DNA from: Bacillota bacterium
GTDB lineage: Bacteria > Bacillota > Clostridia > Lachnospirales > Lachnospiraceae
Direction of reading: 5' to 3'
DNA: 12,794 nucleotides
Assembly: GCA_023415055.1 (NCBI GenBank)
Contig: JAEZLZ010000138.1
Coordinates: 1-12,794, forward strand
The notes under the pieces were generated by a model. That model saw only the letters and a list, made by a program, of their open reading frames with translations, was not told the origin of the DNA and searched no databases. Numbering within the stretch: the first letter of the stretch is position 1; the number at the start of each line of letters is the position of its first letter. Positions 6,182-12,794 of the stretch are shown here, in pieces. A program made the position numbers and the translations under genes.

Positions 6182-7174
6182 TCAGCCAAATGCAACTGCC
6201 AGAGCGGCATAATCGCCGACTTCATCACCAAGCGAGGCAGCTGTTATTTCACAGACTCCATATGAATTTGCCAAAGACTCTTTCTTTAGAACCTCATGCA
6301 TCCGGTCATAAAATAGATCCCGACAACGCTCATAAACACTACCAACTATAATAATTTCCGGATTCAGGATATCGATCAGTATGGACAGTCCCTTTCCCAA
6401 ATATTCTGCACTTACATCAAACACAGAAAGAGCAAATAGATCCCCTTGCTTTGCTGCTATTGCCAGGCTCTCTGTTGTGATCTCCTTTTGGACTCTCCAA
6501 TAATCTACTTCCTTCTGCCTTCCCTGCTGCAATTCTTCCAGTAATCGATTCTGAGCAATCTGTACAATGCCACCTCCGCTGCAGAAGCCTTCAAAAGAAC
6601 CTGCTTTACCATAACCCACCGGGCCCAGACGAGATAGGCGCACATGGCCTATCTCTCCTGCCATATTATTAGTCCCATGATACAATTTATTGTCTAGTAT
6701 TAAACCAGCACCCATGCCTGTACCAAAGGTCAGGAATATTACATTTTTCTTTCCTCTAGCTACTCCAAACCTCCATTCAGCAACAGCACACGCATTCGCA
6801 TCATTTTCAAGGTAGACGGGTACAGAAAACTTTTCTTTTATCAAATCTACAATCGGTACATTATTCCATCCGGATAGATTTGGCGGATTCATGATAATAC
6901 CACGTTTATGATCTAACGGGCCTCCACAGCTAATTCCAATACCAACCACCTCGGAAGCTTTCATATCATATTTATTCCATATTTCCGCTATGGCAACTAT
7001 CAACTTCTGGACAACGTCTTCCCAGCTTCCGGCTTCTTTAGTTAGAAAAGTGGTCTTTTCAATAATGAATCCTTCCTTACTGTTAAAATTCAGCACTCCC
7101 TTCCCCAGGACAACTGCACACTTGGTTCCGCCAATGTCAATTCCGATCGAATAATTCTTATCAAGCATATCCAT
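6182..7174 (-). CDS. ROK-family sugar kinase
   Basis: The 330-residue protein has the ROK/ASKHA fold: phosphate-binding GIDIGGTK at 11-18, the catalytic-base region ENDANACA at 123-130 (Asp125), second phosphate loop TFGTGMGAG at 149-157, and sugar-contact residues in GEIGHVRL (173-180) and SFEG (193-196). No DNA-binding helix-turn-helix precedes the kinase domain, so it is a kinase and not a NagC/XylR-type repressor. The cysteine cluster CxCGxxGC that binds zinc in many ROK kinases is absent; that stretch reads GPVGYGKAGSFEGFCSGGG. I chose the ATG at 7174 (GTGA 7 nt upstream) because the phosphate loop then starts at residue 11. The frame also extends to a TTG at 7213 overlapping the GH2 stop. 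Likely role: phosphorylation of a hexose freed by the neighbouring hydrolases (glucose, mannose or similar, not resolvable here). Confidence 0.85.
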   Translation of the reverse strand: MDMLDKNYSIGIDIGGTKCAVVLGKGVLNFNSKEGFIIEKTTFLTKEAGSWEDVVQKLIVAIAEIWNKYDMKASEVVGIGISCGGPLDHKRGIIMNPPNLSGWNNVPIVDLIKEKFSVPVYLENDANACAVAEWRFGVARGKKNVIFLTFGTGMGAGLILDNKLYHGTNNMAGEIGHVRLSRLGPVGYGKAGSFEGFCSGGGIVQIAQNRLLEELQQGRQKEVDYWRVQKEITTESLAIAAKQGDLFALSVFDVSAEYLGKGLSILIDILNPEIIIVGSVYERCRDLFYDRMHEVLKKESLANSYGVCEITAASLGDEVGDYAALAVAFG

Positions 7175-7200
7175 ATTATTCTCACTTTCAATAGAATTCT

Positions 7201-9522
7201 TTACGCCCAACAATTCAAATGATACACCTCATCTATAAACTTATGATATAGCCCCAGGTCAAAAGGAGGTTCACCACATAAATAGTGATTACTTCCGCTC
7301 CCTTGCTCAGACTCCCATTGTATAAGATAGATATGCTTTTCCCCATGGGAGTAATTTAGAGCTCCAAGATTTAGCGCATCCTTTCCCACCTGTGCTGTTC
7401 CGCTCATAACTACCTGACCAGTTACGTAATCCGTTACAGAATATGTTAAATTAATTATATTTCCTGTATCATTAACTGCTACTAATGGCAGTTTCCAATC
7501 TCCCGGATGCGCAAAAGTAAGCAAAACTGGTTTCTGCGAATTCTTTATGTAATAATATGCCAGCTTCCTGTTATAGTAATAATCAACCACTGCATCAGAG
7601 AATTGTGGCCATCCATCAATTAGATTCCACCAGATGATACCATTTCTCCTACTCTTCTCTACACGAAATAGCTCTATGAAAAACTTCATTGCCTCTGCCT
7701 GAGATATTTGACTACCCATAGCAAAGTCCTCAATATTATCAGGGATTAGTCCAAACATTTCCCTGATCTGATTTGCCATCAAATGAATTCTCCAACCCCA
7801 GGTATCAATCATACCGGTTTCTGGGCAAGCAGCATGTACCGCATAATTTGGATTGTCTTCCCATGGCCATAGCTCGTTCTCAGGTATGAACTTTCGGATT
7901 GATTCTACACCGCAGCACCCATGATAGCCCAGTTCACTAGCAAATTTTGACAATGATTTGGTATAATAGGTACTTTTAAAATAGTCTCTAGGTCCCCAAA
8001 GATGTGCTTCTGTAATATACTCAAGAGGCTTACCAACACATTCCTCATCTACATAAGGCGAGCTTGGTAAGTAAGGTCTGGAAGGATCCTCAAATTCCAA
8101 TACTTCAGGTATAAATTTCCTAGTCAATCGATTGTGATTAGGATTGCGGTTGAAGGGTTCAAAATAAGCGAACATATCATTCTCGTTATCTCCTGCCCAT
8201 AGCAGAATGCTGGCATGGTTGCGCAGTTGACGTACAATTTGTTTCACCTCATCACCGATCACCTTACCAAAGTCATCATCATTGGGATAGACACCGCATG
8301 CCATCATGAAATCCTGCCATATGAGAATTCCATGCTCATCACAATAATCGTACAGATACTTATCCTCATATACATTACCCCCCCAGATACGAATTGCGTT
8401 ACAGCCTATATCCTCCAACAGTTCGCAGGCCTTAGGCAGTCGTTCTCTGTCTCTGGAGTGGAAGGCATCCATGGGTACAAAATTAGTACCAAGAATAAAG
8501 ATCTTTTCATGATTTACTTCAAAATGGAAATCTCCAGAAAATGCAACATCGGTTAGTCCGGTTCTTTTCAACTCTACCGTCCTGATTCCTGTCCTAAAGG
8601 AACAGCAATCCATGACCTGATCTTCGTATGTCAACGTCACCTTCACATCATATAAATATGGCTTTCCATATCCTTTCGGTTGCCATAGCTTTACATCCTT
8701 AAGGTGTAATCCCACCTTACCGGCTACATACCACAGCCTTGTCTTATATTGAAAATGACTATCTTCACATCTTCCTTCTATTTCTACTGAATATCTGCTT
8801 AAATCCGCTCTTGTCACATCAACTTCATAAAACAGAGATAAATCTGCTTCCTTCTTCCAAGCGTCTATCCGAGTCGACATCAGATAAGCCTGCTTAATAT
8901 GTTCCTGCGGACGATATGCCAAGTAAACCGGTCGAAAAATACCGCAAGAAACACATCTGGGCATGATATCCCATCCATACATATGAGCTGCCTTCCTGAC
9001 ATGCAGAGATTCATAATTATATTTATTGACTGTCGCATTACCTACTGACAATTCTTTTTTTCGTGCTTCTAAACAAACCGGGAAAATATGCACTATGATC
9101 TCATTACGACCTTCCACCAGATTTTGCAATACAAACGAATGAGGCAAGAACATATTATCCGTCTTCCCACATACTTTCCCATTTATAATAATTTCACTCA
9201 ATGTATCAATGCCTTCAAACTGCAATAACGGTGTACAACCATCACATGCTGAATATTCAAAATAGCGGCTGTAAAACACATGATATCCCTCGTACTTTTG
9301 AAGTAATAAGATATTGGTGCCCTTATAAATTTCAGGAACAATCCCTGATTCTTCTAGAGACAATTCAAAATTGCCCGGTACTTTCCCATCAATAGTTCCT
9401 TCTCCATAATCTTTTAAAGCAGTAATCGTTGAAGGAAATCCAGCCTCCTTGTTTACATCATCCTCAGATAAATATGTAAGTTTCCACGTCCCGTTTAAAT
9501 CAATCTTTTTCCAATTATTCAT
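7201..9522 (-). CDS. GH2 beta-mannosidase-like glycoside hydrolase
   Basis: The 773-residue enzyme lacks a signal peptide and is therefore cytoplasmic. Domain order follows GH2: an N-terminal sugar-binding beta sandwich (about 5-205, FEGIDTLSEIIINGK at 102-116), an immunoglobulin-like domain (about 210-325), a TIM barrel (about 330-660), and a short C-terminal beta region. Beta-mannosidase hallmarks are RIWGGNVYEDKYLYDYCDE (378-396), ILIWQDFMMACGVYP (399-413) and LLWAGDNEND (440-449), with Glu447 as acid/base. ASELGYHG (528-535) supplies Glu530 as nucleophile. Both are retained, so activity is expected: release of beta-linked mannose from the non-reducing end of an imported oligosaccharide. 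It is somewhat shorter than the usual 800-plus residues. AAAGGAG lies 15 nt before the ATG, farther than normal, but the N-terminus WKKIDLNGTWKL is typical and no better start is seen. It lies between the YtcP-type permease and the ROK kinase in the same operon. Confidence 0.88.
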   Translation of the reverse strand: MNNWKKIDLNGTWKLTYLSEDDVNKEAGFPSTITALKDYGEGTIDGKVPGNFELSLEESGIVPEIYKGTNILLLQKYEGYHVFYSRYFEYSACDGCTPLLQFEGIDTLSEIIINGKVCGKTDNMFLPHSFVLQNLVEGRNEIIVHIFPVCLEARKKELSVGNATVNKYNYESLHVRKAAHMYGWDIMPRCVSCGIFRPVYLAYRPQEHIKQAYLMSTRIDAWKKEADLSLFYEVDVTRADLSRYSVEIEGRCEDSHFQYKTRLWYVAGKVGLHLKDVKLWQPKGYGKPYLYDVKVTLTYEDQVMDCCSFRTGIRTVELKRTGLTDVAFSGDFHFEVNHEKIFILGTNFVPMDAFHSRDRERLPKACELLEDIGCNAIRIWGGNVYEDKYLYDYCDEHGILIWQDFMMACGVYPNDDDFGKVIGDEVKQIVRQLRNHASILLWAGDNENDMFAYFEPFNRNPNHNRLTRKFIPEVLEFEDPSRPYLPSSPYVDEECVGKPLEYITEAHLWGPRDYFKSTYYTKSLSKFASELGYHGCCGVESIRKFIPENELWPWEDNPNYAVHAACPETGMIDTWGWRIHLMANQIREMFGLIPDNIEDFAMGSQISQAEAMKFFIELFRVEKSRRNGIIWWNLIDGWPQFSDAVVDYYYNRKLAYYYIKNSQKPVLLTFAHPGDWKLPLVAVNDTGNIINLTYSVTDYVTGQVVMSGTAQVGKDALNLGALNYSHGEKHIYLIQWESEQGSGSNHYLCGEPPFDLGLYHKFIDEVYHLNCWA

Positions 9523-9585
9523 ATGAATTATTCGTAACTCCTTTCATATATCCTTAATCGCTGAGCACTACGTCGTAAACTTTAC

Positions 9586-10464
9586 TTATCCCTTAACGCT
9601 ACCTAAAACAATTCCTTTTGTAAAATATTTTTGGAGAAACGGATAAACAACTACAATTGGTAGCATAGCCAATATAATCTGAGCTGCCCGACTGTTTTTC
9701 TCTGATATACTAGTGATATCGCTTATTGAATTTACAGCCTTTAAATTAATCTCTACAACAATGGTCTGCAGATAGGTCTGCAAAGGATAATTTTGAGGAC
9801 GATTCATATAAATCATACCATCAAACCAAGAGTTCCAATGATTTACCGCATTAAATAGAATCAGTGTGGCCAATATAGGCTTTGACAATGGCAATATCAT
9901 ACGGGTCAGCACCGTCATTTCTCTCGCACCGTCAATATAAGCTGATTCAGTAATCTCTTCCGGAAGAGTTTTTACGAAATTCTGAAATAGAATAAGGTAA
10001 TAAACCGGCACTGCCCCTGGTAATATCAAAGCCCAAACAGTGTCAATCAGATTCAACTTGCTGACTACAAGATATCCGGGAATTAGTCCACCACTAAACA
10101 ACATGGTAATTATAAAAAACCACATGTAACCATTTCTTGCTGAGAACTTCTGCTTCGACTTAGACAAGGCATATCCTGCAGTCACCGTAAAAAACATATT
10201 AATGATTACACCTAAAATCGTACGCTTAACAGATACGATAAAGGAAAGGTAGAATTCCTTCCCATTCGCAACAAATTTGTAAGCCTCCGTCGTAAAGTCC
10301 ACGGGTAGAAAAGTAACCATACCACCATTTACCGCAGTCTTGGAGCTGAACGATATAGCTAGAATATGTAGTATGGGAAAAATGCATGCTATACTGACTA
10401 CTATCAGTAAAAAACAATTAACAATCGTAAATATCTGATTTCCCAAGGTCTTCTTATAATGCAT
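9586..10464 (-). CDS. Carbohydrate ABC transporter permease, YtcP/LplC type
   Basis: The 292-residue integral membrane protein has about six predicted helices, the first at roughly 11-36. The conserved cytoplasmic EAA loop that docks the ATPase is at 173-194 (ESAYIDGAREM...ILP). The end YFTKGIVLGSVKG is the characteristic C-terminus of YtcP/LplC-like CUT1 permeases. I chose the ATG at 10464 because GGGAGG lies 7 nt upstream, directly after the stop of the preceding permease. The frame is open further, to a Met codon at 10530, but that would add 22 residues of poor quality overlapping the neighbour. It pairs with the LplB-type permease to form the membrane channel; no ATPase gene is seen here, as is common when a shared MsmK-like ATPase is used. 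Confidence 0.9.
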   Translation of the reverse strand: MHYKKTLGNQIFTIVNCFLLIVVSIACIFPILHILAISFSSKTAVNGGMVTFLPVDFTTEAYKFVANGKEFYLSFIVSVKRTILGVIINMFFTVTAGYALSKSKQKFSARNGYMWFFIITMLFSGGLIPGYLVVSKLNLIDTVWALILPGAVPVYYLILFQNFVKTLPEEITESAYIDGAREMTVLTRMILPLSKPILATLILFNAVNHWNSWFDGMIYMNRPQNYPLQTYLQTIVVEINLKAVNSISDITSISEKNSRAAQIILAMLPIVVVYPFLQKYFTKGIVLGSVKG

Positions 10465-10471
10465 CTCCTGT

Positions 10472-10477
10472 CCTCCC
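10472..10477 (-). promoter_or_regulatory. Ribosome binding site fixing the YtcP-type permease start
   Basis: GGGAGG on the minus strand lies immediately after the upstream permease stop codon and 7 nt before the ATG at 10464. It supports that start over the upstream in-frame Met at 10530. Confidence 0.8.
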
Positions 10478-11371
10478 TTAAAATAATTTATATCCGGCAT
10501 ACTTATCTGCCAGCTTGTATGACATAACAATAAAGAAACAGGAAACCACAGATTTAAACAGTCCTGCAGCCGTTGCTAAACTGAATTGACCATTATCTAT
10601 ACCAAGACGATATACCAAGGTGTCAATGATATCCAGACTCTCTAATGTTACCGGAGCCATCAGGTTATATATCTGGTCGAAGCCTGCATTCAGGACATTA
10701 GCGAGACTCAAGGTACCAACAAGAATAATGGTAGGTAATATACCGGGTATCGTTACATGCAGAGTCTGCTTCCAACGTCCTGCCCCATCCATGATTGCAG
10801 CCTCATAAAGATTTAAATCAATACCAGTCAGCGCAGCCATGAAGATAATCGTACCCCAGCCCGCATCTTTCCATATGTTCGTCAGGATAATTGTAAATCT
10901 TGACCACTTATTACTACCTAAAAAATAGATGGGTTCCACTCCAAACATCCCCAGAAAGTTGTTTACGATCCCTCCAGTAGGGGAGAAAATATCAATAATA
11001 ATTCCAGCCATCATTACCCACGAAATAAAATAAGGTAAATATATTAAGGTCTGAACAGTTCTCTTGAAATAATTTCGTCTTACCTCGTTCATCATCAGAG
11101 CCAGTATCAGGGGAACAACCAAGCCGGTAACTATCTTCAAGCCCGCTATAATCATTGTATTTTTTAATGCTAAAATAAAATTCGGATTATTAAACAAGGT
11201 TTGAAAATGTTTAAACCCCACAAAGCTTGCTTTAGCAAATCCCTTGGCTGGCGAATAATCCATAAATCCGATAGCAATACCAAACATAGGTACATAGCAA
11301 AATATGAGAACCATAATTACGGATGGCAAAAGTAATAAATGGAATGTCCATTCTTTTTTTAATTTCTTCAA
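10478..11371 (-). CDS. Carbohydrate ABC transporter permease, LplB type
   Basis: The 297-residue membrane protein begins MKKLKKEW followed by a first helix (about 10-35, LLLLPSVIMVLIF) and has about six helices in total. The EAA loop LYEAAIMDGAGRWKQTLHV (188-206) continues into TIPGILPT, typical of BPD_transp_1 permeases of the LplB branch, and the protein ends DKYAGYKLF, also typical. The start codon is TTG, supported by GGAGG at 11381-11385, 9 nt upstream; the next Met (residue 20) lies inside the first helix, so TTG is the only sensible start. It forms a heterodimer with the YtcP-type permease encoded 13 bp downstream and receives substrate from the binding protein encoded upstream. Expression relative to the binding protein is probably lowered by the hairpin between them. 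Confidence 0.9.
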   Translation of the reverse strand: MKKLKKEWTFHLLLLPSVIMVLIFCYVPMFGIAIGFMDYSPAKGFAKASFVGFKHFQTLFNNPNFILALKNTMIIAGLKIVTGLVVPLILALMMNEVRRNYFKRTVQTLIYLPYFISWVMMAGIIIDIFSPTGGIVNNFLGMFGVEPIYFLGSNKWSRFTIILTNIWKDAGWGTIIFMAALTGIDLNLYEAAIMDGAGRWKQTLHVTIPGILPTIILVGTLSLANVLNAGFDQIYNLMAPVTLESLDIIDTLVYRLGIDNGQFSLATAAGLFKSVVSCFFIVMSYKLADKYAGYKLF

Positions 11372-11380
11372 TCTGTACAG

Positions 11381-11385
11381 CCTCC
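11381..11385 (-). promoter_or_regulatory. Ribosome binding site for a TTG start
   Basis: The minus strand reads AAAGGAGG, 9 nt before the TTG at 11371. Its strength offsets the weak start codon and settles the start of the LplB-type permease. Confidence 0.7.
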
Positions 11386-11391
11386 TTTAAA

Positions 11392-11416
11392 AGAGGGCTG
11401 TTACAAAGTAACAGCC
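11392..11416 (-). terminator. Intercistronic hairpin between binding-protein and permease genes
   Basis: GGCTGTTAC (11396-11404) pairs perfectly with GTAACAGCC (11408-11416) around a 3-nt loop. It starts 12 nt after the binding-protein stop codon. On the minus strand the tail is CTCTTTT, a weak T-tract; on the plus strand it is GCTTTTTT. In sugar ABC operons such hairpins commonly cause partial termination or protect the upstream mRNA so that binding protein exceeds permease; that role is inferred here. Confidence 0.65.
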
Positions 11417-11428
11417 GCTTTTTTATAC

Positions 11429-12794
11429 TTATTTCTGAGAATACCATTCATTTACTTCCTGTGTAATCTGGTCTCCACCGGTTTTCTTCCAAGTCTCAAT
11501 AGCCTTATCAAATACACTAATATCATCACCCATAATAACCTTGTAGATGGCTGCATCCAGGTTGGCCTTTAAATCGGTTCCCTTGTTTGTCATTGTCTCT
11601 GTTACTATTGCCTGGTACTCATTTACTACAATACGATTTTCTTCCTTCAATTTACCTATCATCGCAAAAGTACTTTCTGGCCCAAAGGTTAGAAGCATGC
11701 CGATACCATTACGATCACCATTCATTCCAGCTACTACCTGATCATATGAGTTCTTGTCATTTGCACTTAATTTAGATGTATCCCCAGACTGAAGAGCTTC
11801 TGCAACAGCGATCTGGCAATTTAAATTTTTCCAAGGAACTTCTGCATTATACGCAAATCTAAATTTAAATACTTCAAAGCCATTATCATCCGTATTATAA
11901 TTTTTATCAGCACTTTCATACATCTTAAATCCAAGATTCATAATCTTCACTATTGCTTCAGGATTTTTACATCCTTTTTTTACAAAGATATAGCCGGAGG
12001 GAGCTGCAGAAGCAGATGACGTAAATGCAGAACCGTCTGAAGTTGGCAGGCTGCATACAATCCAATCTGCATTTTCATCAGCTTTTGCACTATCAGAAAT
12101 CGAGCTCAAAGGCGCCCAAAATGTACCAAAAGTGATACCACACTGTCCGGATACTACTGACTCACCAGCCAAAGAGTTGTCTAAAGTTGCAAGATCGGTA
12201 GGAAATATTCCTTCTTTGTACATCTTCTGAAGCTCTAAAACCGCCTCTCTCATCTGATCGGTAATGGTTCCGTATACCAATTCGTTTTTATCATTTTTCA
12301 CCCAAATATCATAATAAGCTTTATAGCCTTCCATGATACCTTTCAAGCAGTGAATTCCTGGTTCAATAGAATTGCCCGCTGCGATACCAACGGTATTTTC
12401 TCCACCTAATTTAGCCTCTTGAAATGCTTTTGCAACCTTTTTCAGTTCTTCTATAGTTGTAGGAACTGCCATGTTCACCTTATCTAGCCAATCTTTACGG
12501 ATGAACATTAGGGTGACACCATCTGCTTGAGTACCAGTCTGCGGTAATCCTAGTAGACGTCCATCAAAAGTCATATAATTCATTGAAAGATTATTTTCAT
12601 CAGCCACTGCCTGTTTGTAGGAATCACTTGCATATTTCTCGAATATATCCGTCATATCCTCAACCATATCAGCTTCCACCAATGTCTTGTATGTAATTGC
12701 ATCAACTACTGCACAATCCGGAATATCTCCCGATGCCATCGCAACATTCCATTTAGCATTATATTGTTCCGTAGAAGGAGTCCAAAGATATTCT
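11429..12794 (-). CDS. Extracellular solute-binding protein, family 1, LplA type (5' end outside the window)
   Basis: The frame is open through the right edge and shows about 454 C-terminal residues. The ATG at 12739 has no ribosome binding site and is preceded by in-frame codons (EYLWTPSTEQ...), so it is internal, and the signal peptide lies beyond the window. Motifs fit the LplA/YtcQ group of CUT1 binding proteins: SGDIPDCAVVDA soon after the visible start, a GRLLGLPQTG segment, MLFIRKDWLDKVNM-type (here VTLMFIRKDWLDKVN), a TIEELKKVAKAF segment, and a C-terminal half with SAAPSGYIFVKKGCKNPEAI. It should bind an oligosaccharide outside the cell and deliver it to the two permeases encoded downstream. 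Total length for this group is usually about 500-560 residues, so some 50-100 are missing. The ligand is unknown; the operon suggests a mannose-containing oligosaccharide. Confidence 0.88.
   Translation of the reverse strand, partial: EYLWTPSTEQYNAKWNVAMASGDIPDCAVVDAITYKTLVEADMVEDMTDIFEKYASDSYKQAVADENNLSMNYMTFDGRLLGLPQTGTQADGVTLMFIRKDWLDKVNMAVPTTIEELKKVAKAFQEAKLGGENTVGIAAGNSIEPGIHCLKGIMEGYKAYYDIWVKNDKNELVYGTITDQMREAVLELQKMYKEGIFPTDLATLDNSLAGESVVSGQCGITFGTFWAPLSSISDSAKADENADWIVCSLPTSDGSAFTSSASAAPSGYIFVKKGCKNPEAIVKIMNLGFKMYESADKNYNTDDNGFEVFKFRFAYNAEVPWKNLNCQIAVAEALQSGDTSKLSANDKNSYDQVVAGMNGDRNGIGMLLTFGPESTFAMIGKLKEENRIVVNEYQAIVTETMTNKGTDLKANLDAAIYKVIMGDDISVFDKAIETWKKTGGDQITQEVNEWYSQK

Noticed and set aside
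6182..7174. ROK protein as the operon's transcriptional repressor
   Set aside because: It lacks the N-terminal winged-helix DNA-binding domain of about 80 residues found in ROK repressors.
7175..7213. TTG start at 7213 for the ROK kinase, overlapping the GH2 stop
   Set aside because: It would add 13 residues not usual before the ROK phosphate loop; the ATG at 7174 gives the standard N-terminus. A GAGGTG 11 nt before the TTG means translational coupling cannot be fully excluded.
8215..8556. Plus-strand open frame of 113 codons inside the GH2 gene
   Set aside because: It is opposite a well-conserved catalytic region; no ribosome binding site or recognisable domain.
10465..10530. Longer YtcP-type permease starting at 10530
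   Set aside because: The extra 22 residues overlap the upstream permease and lack a ribosome binding site, while GGGAGG precedes the ATG at 10464 at ideal spacing.
11429..12739. Binding protein complete from the ATG at 12739
   Set aside because: The frame stays open to the window edge, there is no ribosome binding site, and a signal peptide is missing; the gene is truncated by the window.

Overview
The window looks like the chromosome of a low-GC, Gram-positive anaerobe of the Clostridia, most likely Lachnospiraceae. This is inferred from AT-rich codon use, strong AGGAGG-type ribosome binding sites, a two-permease sugar transporter of the LplB/YtcP type, and a decayed IS3-family element. No rRNA, tRNA, CRISPR array or phage genes were seen.

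Left part (1-3324) is accessory in character. It opens with the 3' end of a plus-strand gene, probably a substrate-binding protein of an NMT1/SsuA-like ABC transporter, closed by a strong terminator at 237-282 that also resembles an IS3-type end. Two separate minus-strand genes follow. One encodes a cytosolic protein with two SRPBCC (AHSA1-like) domains, and its promoter is overlapped by a Fur-box-like palindrome. The other encodes a lipoprotein of unknown function with a 7-residue repeat spacer. A 26-nt direct repeat flanks the lipoprotein gene. Next to it lies a remnant of an IS3-family insertion sequence (2962-3287) with an internal amber codon, a deleted catalytic core and a preserved right end.

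Right part (3325-12794) is one minus-strand carbohydrate-use operon that begins beyond the right edge. In transcription order it holds a family 1 solute-binding protein (5' end missing), an intergenic hairpin, an LplB-type permease (TTG start), a YtcP-type permease, a GH2 beta-mannosidase-like enzyme, a ROK-family sugar kinase and a 925-residue GH106-like glycoside hydrolase. Downstream, a hairpin with a T-rich tail inside the IS remnant could end transcription.

The inferred logic is that the solute-binding protein captures an oligosaccharide and the two permeases import it, with an ATPase encoded elsewhere. The GH2 and GH106-like enzymes, both without signal peptides, would then trim it in the cytoplasm, and the ROK kinase would phosphorylate a released hexose. 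A beta-mannosidase beside a GH106-like enzyme suggests a mannose-containing heteroglycan, but the substrate cannot be read from the sequence. I found no clear new defence or mobile system. The least described parts are the GH106-like enzyme, the possibly iron-responsive double SRPBCC protein and the repeat-flanked lipoprotein locus.
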